Positions 9,311 through 15,743 of a stretch of 16,016 bases of DNA are shown here, one piece after another. Within the stretch, counting starts at the first letter, position 1. Each line of letters begins with the position of its first letter. The notes beneath the pieces were generated by a model. That model had not been told where the DNA came from. It saw only the letters and a list, made by a program, of their open reading frames with translations, and searched no databases. Origin of the DNA: Oscillospiraceae bacterium (GTDB lineage: Bacteria > Bacillota_A > Clostridia > Oscillospirales > Oscillospiraceae); assembly GCA_017539885.1 (NCBI GenBank), contig JAFYCC010000050.1:1-16016 (forward strand), in the 5' to 3' direction. The position numbers and the translations under genes are program-made.

Positions 9311-9339
9311 ATCATAACAGATTCCGCGAGAAAAAGCAA
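9311..9339 (-). promoter_or_regulatory. Probable sigma-A promoter for tig-clpP-clpX
   Basis: On the minus strand TTGCTT (9334-9339) and TATGAT (9311-9316, 5 of 6 to consensus) are separated by exactly 17 nt, with AT-rich flanks. The -35 is weak (TTG plus poor second half), which suits an activated or moderate promoter. Transcription would begin near 9304, giving a leader of about 75 nt before tig. Confidence 0.65.
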
Positions 9340-9342
9340 TTA

Positions 9343-9374
9343 TTATCTTTGAAATAGAATTGCGTTATCTTTGA
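9343..9374 (-). repeat. Direct repeat of TCAAAGATAA, 22-bp period, upstream of the tig promoter
   Basis: On the minus strand TCAAAGATAA occurs at 9365-9374 and again at 9343-9352, a 22-bp period equal to about two helical turns. It encodes the last residues and the stop of the phosphoesterase while ending 3 bp upstream of the tig -35. GCAATT (9336-9341) and AATTGC (9358-9363) form an inverted pair in the same place. A regulator site is possible but unproven. Confidence 0.45.
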
Positions 9375-10089
9375 GACCATGTGAATTCAAAACTATCCCC
9401 CCCAGCAGCAGCTTCGGTACGAATCCGATATGGTCGGCCGATACCGTGAGGAAGCGGACGCCGCCGGCTTCACCCTCGAAAGCGAGTTTCAGCGCCGGTC
9501 CGTGCAGATGCCCGGAAACGCAAAGCTTCACACTGTACTGCGAGAGCAGATTCAGGATCTCTCCGCACTCATACTGCCCGTATTTCGGCGGGTAGTGCAG
9601 GAAAACGATCTTTTCCCTTTTCCCCGCCGAGAAAAGGCTCGTTTCCAGCCGCCCCAGTTCACGAAGCATCATCTTACGGTCATGTTCGGTGCCGCGATCC
9701 TCTTCAAAGAACCAGCCCCGCGTCCCGCATAAAGCGTAGTCGTCTCCGTAGAAAAAGCAGTTATTATGCAGGAATTCGATGCTTCGGAGTTCATGCGCAG
9801 CGAGGAAATCCTTCGCTTTTTTCGCCGTGGACCACCAGTAGTCATGATTGCCCTTGAGAATGATCTTTTTGCCCGGAAGCGCGTCGATAAACGCGAAATC
9901 CGGCGCGGCCGAGCGCAGATCCATCCCCCAGCTGAAATCGCCGCAGATGACGCAGACGTCCTCAGACGACAGGAAGGAAAAACCGTTACGGATTTTCTCA
10001 ACGTAGTTTTCCCATCTGCCGCCGAACACATCCATTGGTTTTTCACAGCCGAGAGAGAGATGGAGATCTCCTATTGCATATAAAGACAT
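9343..10089 (-). CDS. Metallophosphoesterase (COG1768-like predicted phosphohydrolase)
   Basis: A 248-residue calcineurin-like phosphoesterase with the full set of metal-binding motifs: IGDLHL (Asp8, His10), GDFSWGMD, KGNHDYWW, FLHYPP and SGHLHG. The combination KPMDVFGGRW near residues 17-26, GDFSWGMD and GNHDYWW resembles, from memory, the COG1768 group of predicted phosphohydrolases; no substrate is established that I know of. There is no signal peptide, so it is expected in the cytoplasm. A GGAGGA site lies just before the ATG at 10089. It sits alone between the hairpin after thrC and the tig promoter; no convincing promoter of its own is visible in the 37 nt available, so read-through from thrC or a promoter within thrC is possible. 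The last codons contain a direct repeat that abuts the tig promoter. Confidence 0.88.
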   Translation of the reverse strand: MSLYAIGDLHLSLGCEKPMDVFGGRWENYVEKIRNGFSFLSSEDVCVICGDFSWGMDLRSAAPDFAFIDALPGKKIILKGNHDYWWSTAKKAKDFLAAHELRSIEFLHNNCFFYGDDYALCGTRGWFFEEDRGTEHDRKMMLRELGRLETSLFSAGKREKIVFLHYPPKYGQYECGEILNLLSQYSVKLCVSGHLHGPALKLAFEGEAGGVRFLTVSADHIGFVPKLLLGGIVLNSHGLKDNAILFQR

Positions 10090-10125
10090 AGTTCCTCCGA
10101 GCAGTCATGCGCTGTATCAGTGTTT

Positions 10126-10158
10126 GGAAAAGGCGGGGCATTTCGTCCCGCCTTTTCC
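10126..10158 (-). terminator. Strong hairpin after thrC, probable terminator
   Basis: A perfect 12-bp GC-rich stem (GGAAAAGGCGGG at 10126-10137 with CCCGCCTTTTCC at 10147-10158) begins 10 nt after the thrC stop. On the minus strand the 3' arm contains TTTT but is followed by CCAAACAC rather than a T-run, so the uridine stretch lies inside the stem. Its position favours a terminator, perhaps leaky. The stem is symmetric and could act on either strand, but there is no plus-strand gene to need it. Confidence 0.6.
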
Positions 10159-10168
10159 AGAGCCAGTT

Positions 10169-11644
10169 TCAGGTGAGATATCGTTCCACGAGCGGCAGCA
10201 TCTCTCCTCGCTCGACACAGCCGTCGAAACGTACGGTCTGCGACGTGAGCTCAGCGAGCGGATCGGGAATGCTCGTTCCGGTCGCCGCCGCCAGCGCGGT
10301 CAGCGCCTCTTCCGCCTGCGCGCATCCGCCGAGAGCGGACAGCACGTCCTGTGCGAACTTGTACGGACTCGCCGTAGACAGGACGACGCAGGGCCGCTTC
10401 GCGTCTTCCGCCTCACGCACGTCTTCCAGTACGCGAAGCGCTACCGCCGTGTGCGTATCCGCGAGATAATTATACTTTGCGAAATACTTTGCGATGGTTT
10501 CCTTCGTCTGAAGATCGTCGCAGAATCCGCCGACGAAATCGCGCTGTACGGCCTCCCGCACTTCGTCGCGTACGGCATAGCGGCCGTTCTCCGACAGTGA
10601 CGACATATAGCCCCGCACCTCCGAATCGCTTCCGGAGAGGAAATACAGCAGACGTTCCAGATTGCTTGAGATAAGGATATCCATCGACGGCGAAATGGTC
10701 GTATGGAACGGGCGCATCCTGTCGTATACGCCGGTGTTGATAAATTCTGTCAGCACATTATTGGCATTGGAGGCGCAGAGATACCGTCCGACGGGAAGGC
10801 CCATGCGGCCCGCGATCCACCCGGCAAGGATATCGCCGAAATTACCCGTCGGCACGCAGAAGTCGAGCTTGTCGCCCAGCGAGAGCTTTCCGGCGTTGAC
10901 GAAATCGCAGTAAGCGGAGAAATAGTACACGACCTGCGGCAGAAGCCGGCCCCAGTTCATGGAATTGGCAGACGACAGGAAAACGCCTCTGTCGTTCAGT
11001 CGAGCGGCGAAGGCCTTGTCTCCGAAAATGTTCTTGACGCCCGTCTGCGCGTCGTCGAAATTGCCCTTCACGCCGGAGACGAGCACATTGCTCCCCTTCT
11101 GCGTAGTCATCTGCAGTTTCTGGATCCTGGATACGCCGTCGATCGGATAAAAGACGACGATGCGTGTGCGCGGCACGTCGCAGAACCCTTCCAGTGCAGC
11201 CTTGCCCGTGTCGCCGGAGGTCGCCGTGAGGATGCATACGTCGCGCGTCTCGCCGCATTTGGCCAGCGACGCAGTCAGCAGATGCGGAAGCATCTGCAGC
11301 GCCATATCCTTGAACGCGCAAGTCGGACCGTGCCAGAGTTCCAGTACGGCGGTATCGTCGTCCAGAATATGAAGCGGGGCAATATCCTTATGTCTGAACT
11401 GCCCGCCGTAGGCCGCGGAAGTCAGTGCAGAGATCTCTTCCGCGCTGAACTCGTCCAGAAACAGCCCCATGATATAAGCCGCGCGTTCGCGATAATCCTT
11501 CTTCAGGAGCGCGCGAAGCTGCTCCTTGTCTACCTGCGGGAACGAAGCGGGCACGTACAGGCCTCCGTCCGGAGATAGGCCGTCGGCGATCGCCCGCGCC
11601 GCGGATACGCGGCGTGCCGCGTCTCTTGTCGAAAAGTACTGCAT
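10169..11644 (-). CDS. thrC: Threonine synthase
   Basis: Converts O-phospho-L-homoserine and water to L-threonine and phosphate with PLP, the last step of threonine biosynthesis. The 491-residue protein starts MQYFSTR and carries DGGLYVP near residues 26-32, typical of the long form of threonine synthase. The PLP-binding lysine is in the motif HGPTCAFKDMALQ (Lys112), and GDTGKAALEG in the middle belongs to the phosphate-binding region of this fold-type II enzyme. The start at 11644 has GGGAGG (11653-11658) 8 nt upstream, while the longer frame from 11671 has no good site. It is the last gene of the lepB unit, ending 10 nt before a strong hairpin. No T-box or threonine attenuator was visible in the 52-nt leader, which contains only a 10-bp palindrome ATCAGCTGAT (11670-11679). 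Confidence 0.95.
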   Translation of the reverse strand: MQYFSTRDAARRVSAARAIADGLSPDGGLYVPASFPQVDKEQLRALLKKDYRERAAYIMGLFLDEFSAEEISALTSAAYGGQFRHKDIAPLHILDDDTAVLELWHGPTCAFKDMALQMLPHLLTASLAKCGETRDVCILTATSGDTGKAALEGFCDVPRTRIVVFYPIDGVSRIQKLQMTTQKGSNVLVSGVKGNFDDAQTGVKNIFGDKAFAARLNDRGVFLSSANSMNWGRLLPQVVYYFSAYCDFVNAGKLSLGDKLDFCVPTGNFGDILAGWIAGRMGLPVGRYLCASNANNVLTEFINTGVYDRMRPFHTTISPSMDILISSNLERLLYFLSGSDSEVRGYMSSLSENGRYAVRDEVREAVQRDFVGGFCDDLQTKETIAKYFAKYNYLADTHTAVALRVLEDVREAEDAKRPCVVLSTASPYKFAQDVLSALGGCAQAEEALTALAAATGTSIPDPLAELTSQTVRFDGCVERGEMLPLVERYLT

Positions 11645-11696
11645 TTGTATATCCTCCCAACATGAAGGCATCAGCTGATACGTTTTGATCCGTCTT

Positions 11697-12293
11697 TCAG
11701 TGCATCTTTTTCAGAAAAGTCAGTCGGTGGATCGGGCAGGGGCCGAGCTCCCGCAGTGCCGCATAATGCGCAGCCGTCGGATATCCTTTGTGCTGTGCGA
11801 ATCCGTACCCCGGATACTTCCCGTCCATCTCGAGCATGAAGCGGTCTCTGCTCACTTTCGCGAGCACGGAAGCGGCAGCGATGCAGGCACATTTCGCATC
11901 TCCGCCGACAACGGCTTTCACCGGAAAACCGACTTCAGGACAGCGGTTTCCGTCGATCAGGCCGAGTTCAGGCTCGACACCCAGCATTTCGACCGCCCGC
12001 TTCATGGCAAGAAAAGTGGCCTGAAGGATATTCAGCTCGTCGATCTCCTTATGATCCGCGAACGCGATCCCCCAGTGCAGCGCTGTGCTCTTGATCACGG
12101 GAAACAGGGCTTCCCTCTTCTTTTCCGTAAGCTTTTTGGAATCATTCAGTCCGGGAATCTCCGTTCCTTCCGGCAGGATCACGGCGGCAGCGCACACAGG
12201 TCCCGCCAGGGGTCCCCGTCCGGCCTCGTCCACGCCGCAGACCAGTCTGAGGCCTTCTCTGCGAAGATCATTCTCCACCTTATACAGGTTCAT
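11697..12293 (-). CDS. rnhB: Ribonuclease HII
   Basis: Cleaves RNA in RNA/DNA hybrids and at single ribonucleotides embedded in DNA. The protein has 198 residues, a normal length for RNase HII. The acidic active site is visible: [14 protein letters not shown] near the N-terminus (Asp22, Glu23), the Asp of LIDGNR near residue 114, and the Asp of [13 protein letters not shown] followed by VLAKVSRD. The C-terminal [13 protein letters not shown] motif is also typical of the family. The start overlaps the last codon of rbgA (ATGA overlap). There is no YraN-type gene after it, unlike in many genomes; instead a 52-nt gap leads to thrC. All catalytic positions appear intact. Confidence 0.96.
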   Translation of the reverse strand: MNLYKVENDLRREGLRLVCGVDEAGRGPLAGPVCAAAVILPEGTEIPGLNDSKKLTEKKREALFPVIKSTALHWGIAFADHKEIDELNILQATFLAMKRAVEMLGVEPELGLIDGNRCPEVGFPVKAVVGGDAKCACIAAASVLAKVSRDRFMLEMDGKYPGYGFAQHKGYPTAAHYAALRELGPCPIHRLTFLKKMH

Positions 12294-13171
12294 GGCTGAG
12301 CCTCCGGACGTTCCAGCGAGACTCGGCCGAGCAGTCCAGCCCGGAACTCATCCAGCAGAACCGCGGCCATCCGCTCCAGATCGCATTCACCGCCGGAAAC
12401 GAGAAATCCTCTTTTCCGTGCTGCTGTTTCAAGCAGTTCGAAGCCTGTAGCCTCTTGATCCGGTCTGAATTTGTACCGCTTCTCGACGTTATCCGGGTAA
12501 GCGGCACGCAGACGAAGCATGAGATTTGCCGCAAGCGTCTCCCTGTCCATGATCTCGTCGCGGATCGCGCCGGTAAACGCAAGATTCTCCCCGACAGTCT
12601 GGCTGTCGAATCGCGGCCACAGGATACCCGGCGTATCCAGCAGCTCCAGCCCGCTTCCGATCGTGATCCACTGCTTTCCGCGCGTCACGCCGGGTCTGTC
12701 CGATGCGGCGGCAGCCTTTCTTCCGGCAACCTTGTTGATAAAAGTCGATTTTCCGACATTCGGGATCCCTAGGACCATTACGCGCAAAGGGCGGCTCGCC
12801 TGCCCCTTGGCGGCGTACTGCTCGATCTTTTCCCGAAGCAGTCCGCGAACGGCGGATGTGAATCCCTGCACGCCTTTCCCGCTTTTCGCATCCGTCTCCA
12901 GAAAGCCGACTCCGTCTTTCCTGTAATGTTCGCGCCAGAGCGCCGTCACAGCAGGATCCGCCTGATCTGCGCGGTTGAAGACGATCAGGCGCGGCTTTCC
13001 CGCGCAAAGCCTGTCGATATCAGGATTCCGGCTTGAATACGGGATCCGCGCGTCCACGACCTCGCAGACGGCGTCAACGAGCTTCATGTTGCTCTCGATC
13101 ATTCGCTGCGCCTTTGTCATATGGCCCGGAAACCATTGGACGTTCAGCGAATAGCCCTTCTCCTCATTCAT
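12290..13171 (-). CDS. rbgA: Ribosome biogenesis GTPase RbgA (YlqF family)
   Basis: Circularly permuted GTPase that acts late in assembly of the 50S ribosomal subunit. The 293-residue protein begins with the family signature [14 protein letters not shown] (about residues 11-24). The G motifs appear in permuted order: G4 as FNRAD (66-69), then G1 GIPNVGKST (135-143), G2 around PGVTRGKQW and G3 [12 protein letters not shown]-terminal helical domain of the ANTAR-like RbgA type follows. G4 is NRAD rather than the usual NKxD. The ribosome binding site CGGAG lies immediately after the lepB stop, and the ATG overlaps no other gene. The stop overlaps the rnhB start by 4 nt (ATGA type), implying translational coupling. 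The rbgA-rnhB pairing is also found in Bacillus subtilis (ylqF-rnhB). Identification is secure. Confidence 0.95.
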   Translation of the reverse strand: MNEEKGYSLNVQWFPGHMTKAQRMIESNMKLVDAVCEVVDARIPYSSRNPDIDRLCAGKPRLIVFNRADQADPAVTALWREHYRKDGVGFLETDAKSGKGVQGFTSAVRGLLREKIEQYAAKGQASRPLRVMVLGIPNVGKSTFINKVAGRKAAAASDRPGVTRGKQWITIGSGLELLDTPGILWPRFDSQTVGENLAFTGAIRDEIMDRETLAANLMLRLRAAYPDNVEKRYKFRPDQEATGFELLETAARKRGFLVSGGECDLERMAAVLLDEFRAGLLGRVSLERPEAQP

Positions 13172-13183
13172 AGCGAAACTCCG

Positions 13184-13771
13184 TCAGGTGAGGAATTTGA
13201 AATCCCGAAACGGCAGCAGTACTAAGTATCCGCGGCCTATGATATAGCGCGTATCCACACAGCCGAGCGTGCTTCGACGGCTGTCAAGCGATTCGTTTCG
13301 ATTGTCACCGAGTACAAATACGCAGTTCTCCGGAACCGTGACCGGATCTTTAAAATCCAGTTCCCGAAACGTCGGTGCGTTCACATAGTCTTCCTGCAGT
13401 GCCTGCCCGTCCACATAGACGACGCCTTCGTTGAAATCGATGTCCACTGTCTGACCGGCGACAGCGATCACGCGCTTGACGATCGCACGCTCATCAAAGA
13501 TCTGCTTTCGAAGTATCACGACATCGCCCTGCTTCGGCTTGTAAAACAGCTTCGAGGTCACGACATAGTCACCGTCATGCAGTGTCGGCACCATGGATGT
13601 TCCTACGACGCCGACAAGACGAACTGCAAATGTGAAAACAAGCACACAAGCGACGATCGCAGTCACAATGCACAGCAGCCAGTCATAGATCTCGCTGCGA
13701 ACACTCGTTGTATTTTCAGTCTGCTCCGGCTCCTGAGCCTCATCCTGGAGCTTCTGCCCGTTATCGTCCAT
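13184..13771 (-). CDS. lepB: Signal peptidase I
   Basis: Membrane serine protease that removes signal peptides from Sec and Tat substrates on the outer face of the membrane. The protein has 195 residues, typical of the Gram-positive type with one N-terminal transmembrane segment (about residues 30-55) after a charged, Gln/Glu-rich cytoplasmic head. The catalytic serine is in GTSMVPTL (Ser59), the general-base lysine in VKRVIAVAG (Lys99), and the late conserved box is GDNRNESLDSR. The start at 13771 has a GGAGG site (13777-13781) 5 nt upstream and lies downstream of the predicted transcription start; the longer frame from 13825 adds 18 residues without a ribosome binding site. It is the first gene of a four-gene unit, with rbgA starting 12 nt after its stop. 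Identification is very secure. Confidence 0.95.
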   Translation of the reverse strand: MDDNGQKLQDEAQEPEQTENTTSVRSEIYDWLLCIVTAIVACVLVFTFAVRLVGVVGTSMVPTLHDGDYVVTSKLFYKPKQGDVVILRKQIFDERAIVKRVIAVAGQTVDIDFNEGVVYVDGQALQEDYVNAPTFRELDFKDPVTVPENCVFVLGDNRNESLDSRRSTLGCVDTRYIIGRGYLVLLPFRDFKFLT

Positions 13772-13827
13772 ACATTCCTCCGACAAAATGCAATCCGAAT
13801 AATAAGTTTGTATCCGCCTATCCAAAT

Positions 13828-13856
13828 AATATACTATATTTTGGCGGGCGCGTCAA
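13828..13856 (-). promoter_or_regulatory. Sigma-A type promoter for lepB-rbgA-rnhB-thrC
   Basis: On the minus strand TTGACG (13851-13856, 5 of 6 to the -35 consensus) is separated by exactly 17 nt from TATATT (13828-13833, 5 of 6 to the -10 consensus). Upstream lie AT-rich bases and an A-run (13875-13880) that could act as an UP element. Transcription would begin near 13821, giving a leader of about 50 nt. The upstream in-frame ATG at 13825 would then fall outside the transcript, which supports the lepB start at 13771. A GCAAT-T-ATTGC palindrome (13859-13869) sits directly upstream of the -35. Confidence 0.85.
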
Positions 13857-13898
13857 ACGCAATTATTGCTTCACTTTTTTGCCAGCCGTCTGACGCGC
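13848..13898. repeat. 8-bp inverted repeat flanking and overlapping the lepB -35
   Basis: GCGCGTCA (13848-13855) and its reverse complement TGACGCGC (13891-13898) are separated by 35 bp, with about 43 bp (four helical turns) between centres. The promoter-proximal arm overlaps the -35 hexamer. It could be an operator pair, but a chance match of 8 bp in GC-rich DNA is possible. Confidence 0.35.
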
Positions 13899-13938
13899 GA
13901 TGCATTTCCGGAACAGATCTTTCAGGGAACAGGACGCC

Positions 13939-13979
13939 AAAAAAGCAGCCTCCTCACGAATCGACTCGCGAGGAGGCTG
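13939..13979 (-). terminator. Intrinsic terminator after the alr transcription unit
   Basis: A perfect 10-bp stem (CAGCCTCCTC at 13946-13955 with GAGGAGGCTG at 13970-13979) is followed on the minus strand by GC and a run of six T (13939-13944). It starts 18 nt after the stop of the 163-aa gene. This is a textbook Rho-independent terminator oriented for the minus strand. Confidence 0.93.
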
Positions 13980-13997
13980 AGATCCGGTCTCCGGTGT

Positions 13998-14489
13998 CTA
14001 TTGGACGCTGTAGTCTCCGCGTACGACAAGCTTTACCGACGAGCCTGCCTTGACGCCGTTTCCGGCTATCGTGACCATGTACAGATGATTCTGCTTGAGC
14101 GCAGAACCGTTGTTGATCGATGACGCGTCCGTAAGGTCAACGAGGCCAGGCGTCTCCGACGCGCTCACGCTGGCGCTCCCTATGCGCAGAAGGATCTCAC
14201 AGCCGACCTGTCCGGTAAGAGTCTGTCCATTCTGCAGCGAAACGACGGAGTAGGTATCCGTGTTTCCTCCGCTTTGCGAAATGTCGCTCCGCACCTCTGC
14301 GGCGGCTCTGTCCGCTTCTTCAGAGATCTTTTCGACAAGCTGCGGAAATAGCCTTTCATTTACATAGCTGAGCGTCACAAGCGGATCGGACTGGGATCCC
14401 AGCGTCGAGGCCGCGTAGGCTCCGACGGCGGAAAAGACGACCGCCACAAGCACGAACGCCAGAACAAGTATGATTCTGTTGTTTTTCAT
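13998..14489 (-). CDS. Unrecognised small exported or membrane-anchored protein
   Basis: A 163-residue protein I cannot assign to a named family. Residues 5-28 are a strongly hydrophobic helix preceded by MKNNR and followed by AYAAS, consistent with a signal peptide (cleavage after AYA) or an N-terminal anchor. Next comes GSQSDPLVTLSYV, then a charged helix at about residues 50-70 (VEKISEEADRAAAEVRSD) that could form a coiled coil, a Ser/Gly/Thr linker, and a beta-rich C-terminal region from about residue 80 ending NHLYMVTIAGNGVKAGSSVKL. From memory, similar NHLYMV-type endings occur in hypothetical clostridial surface proteins, but I cannot name the family. There are no cysteines for a lipobox and no catalytic motif. 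A strong GGGGAGG site (14498-14504) lies 8 nt before the ATG. It follows alr and is closed by a terminator, suggesting co-transcription. That this is a real gene is likely; its function is unknown. Confidence 0.82.
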   Translation of the reverse strand: MKNNRIILVLAFVLVAVVFSAVGAYAASTLGSQSDPLVTLSYVNERLFPQLVEKISEEADRAAAEVRSDISQSGGNTDTYSVVSLQNGQTLTGQVGCEILLRIGSASVSASETPGLVDLTDASSINNGSALKQNHLYMVTIAGNGVKAGSSVKLVVRGDYSVQ

Positions 14490-14547
14490 GCCGGTTACCT
14501 CCCCGGAGCAGCTATGCCGCTCTGGTGCATCTCAAGTTGAGGACTGT

Positions 14548-15672
14548 TCAATCGATATAGATTCTGGGAACACGCGGCGAAACGGCGCACAGCAGTTCGT
14601 AGCTGATGGTACCTGCTTTTTCCGCCAGTTCGTCCACGCTGATCTCCTCGTCGCCGTCTCTGCCGAAGATCGTGGCCACGTCGCCTGGACGCACGTCCGA
14701 CAGATGCGAGACATCGACCATGCACATATCCATGCAGATCCTTCCGAGCTGTCTGCAGCGCGTGCCGTGGATCAGGACTTCCAGCTGTCCGGAAAGGGTG
14801 CGATGCAGCCCGTCCGCGTACCCGATCGTTACTACAGCGATCCGCATCGGACCGTCAGCCCGGAATCTGCGGCCGTAACTGATCGTGTCACCAGCTTCGT
14901 GCGTCGTCACCTGTGCGACCCTCGCGCGAAGTGCCATGCCCGGCAGAAGCGCTATACCACCGGTCTCCTTTGCGGGATAGAGACCGTAGGTCGCGATTCC
15001 GGGGCGGACCATATCCATGCAGTACTGCGGATAGTTTATCACAGCTCCGCTGTTCGCGCAATGACGGATGCGGAATCGCTGTCCCCACCCTGTCTCCAGA
15101 GCTTCTACAGCACCTGTGAACCGGGAATACTGTTCCTGTGTGAACGGATCGCCGTACTCGTCGGAAACGGCAAAATGCGTGAAGACACCCTCCACATCCA
15201 GGCCGGGAAGCCGCAGCGTCTGCGCGGCATCATCCATTTCTCTCTCGTTCAGCACACGGAAGCCTGTTCTGCCCATACCTGTCTCAAGCTTCAGATGGAC
15301 GCGCACGGGTGCTTCCTTCGCATGCTCAGACAGCTCGCGCGCCATCTCAAGGCTGCCGACCGCCTGAGTGACAGAATACTCCTGCAGCGCTTCGGCATAC
15401 ACGGGCGAGGTGTAACCGAGGATCAGGATCGGTGCGCACACACCTGCTTCACGCAGTTCGATCGCCTCGTCGATGCAGGCGACAGCGAGATACTCGCAGC
15501 CGATCTCCTCAAGTTTCTTTGCCACCGGCACGGCGCCGTGGCCGTACGCGTTTGCCTTAACCACGCCCAGGAAACGGCATGTCGCAGGAAGCTTTTCCCG
15601 CATGGCCTTCACATTGTGAGCGATATTCTCAAGGCTGATCTCCGCCCACGTTCTCTTTCGAGGATCGTTCAT
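14548..15672 (-). CDS. alr: Alanine racemase
   Basis: Converts L-alanine to D-alanine with pyridoxal phosphate (PLP), supplying D-Ala for peptidoglycan precursors in the cytoplasm. The protein has 374 residues, the usual length. The N-terminal TIM barrel carries the PLP-lysine motif VVKANAYGHGAV with Lys39, and the second catalytic base is the Tyr of TISYGRRF at residue 266; both match the numbering of characterised alanine racemases (Lys39/Tyr265). The C-terminal beta domain contains CMDMCMVDVS. The ATG at 15672 is chosen over 15678 because of ribosome binding site spacing and because it places the lysine at 39. It lies downstream of nnrD with a leader carrying inverted repeats, and is followed 58 nt later by a small exported protein gene with no terminator between them. 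Identification is very secure. Confidence 0.96.
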   Translation of the reverse strand: MNDPRKRTWAEISLENIAHNVKAMREKLPATCRFLGVVKANAYGHGAVPVAKKLEEIGCEYLAVACIDEAIELREAGVCAPILILGYTSPVYAEALQEYSVTQAVGSLEMARELSEHAKEAPVRVHLKLETGMGRTGFRVLNEREMDDAAQTLRLPGLDVEGVFTHFAVSDEYGDPFTQEQYSRFTGAVEALETGWGQRFRIRHCANSGAVINYPQYCMDMVRPGIATYGLYPAKETGGIALLPGMALRARVAQVTTHEAGDTISYGRRFRADGPMRIAVVTIGYADGLHRTLSGQLEVLIHGTRCRQLGRICMDMCMVDVSHLSDVRPGDVATIFGRDGDEEISVDELAEKAGTISYELLCAVSPRVPRIYID

Positions 15673-15679
15673 TTTCATA

Positions 15680-15686
15680 CCCCTCT
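15680..15686 (-). promoter_or_regulatory. Ribosome binding site deciding the alr start
   Basis: The minus strand reads AGAGGGG here. It lies 7 nt before the ATG at 15672 but only 1 nt before the upstream in-frame ATG at 15678. Normal spacing therefore favours 15672 as the start of alr. Confidence 0.7.
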
Positions 15687-15688
15687 TT

Positions 15689-15721
15689 ATTGCAGCAATC
15701 CGCTATTGCCAGAATGGCAAT
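15689..15721 (-). repeat. Two adjacent inverted repeats of ATTGC/GCAAT in the alr leader
   Basis: On the plus strand two small palindromes lie side by side: ATTGC-A-GCAAT (15689-15699) and ATTGCCA-GAA-TGGCAAT (15705-15721, perfect 7-bp arms). They sit between the nnrD stop and the alr ribosome binding site. In RNA the second would form a 7-bp hairpin with a 3-nt loop, and because all four arms share the same pentamer, alternative pairings are possible. There is no T-run after it, so it does not look like a terminator. It could be a protein operator or an RNA element; neither is proven. Confidence 0.55.
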
Positions 15722-15743
15722 CCGATACTGTATGATTCCGCGC

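Noticed and set aside
9229..9343. CIRCE or CtsR operator controlling the tig-clpP-clpX unit
   Set aside because: I looked for the CIRCE inverted repeat and for tandem GGTCAAA heptamers and found neither; the TCAAAGATAA repeat differs in sequence and spacing.
11671..11892. A 73-codon minus-strand frame between rnhB and thrC
   Set aside because: It lies mostly within rnhB in another frame, and its translation is Arg-rich with no conserved features.
13772..13825. Longer lepB starting at 13825
   Set aside because: That ATG lies upstream of the predicted transcription start of the strong promoter and has no ribosome binding site, whereas 13771 has GGAGG at good spacing.
14531..14541. Palindrome CTCAAGTTGAG near the alr stop as a possible terminator
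   Set aside because: It spans only 11 nt with a 1-nt centre, is not GC-rich and is not followed by a T-run.
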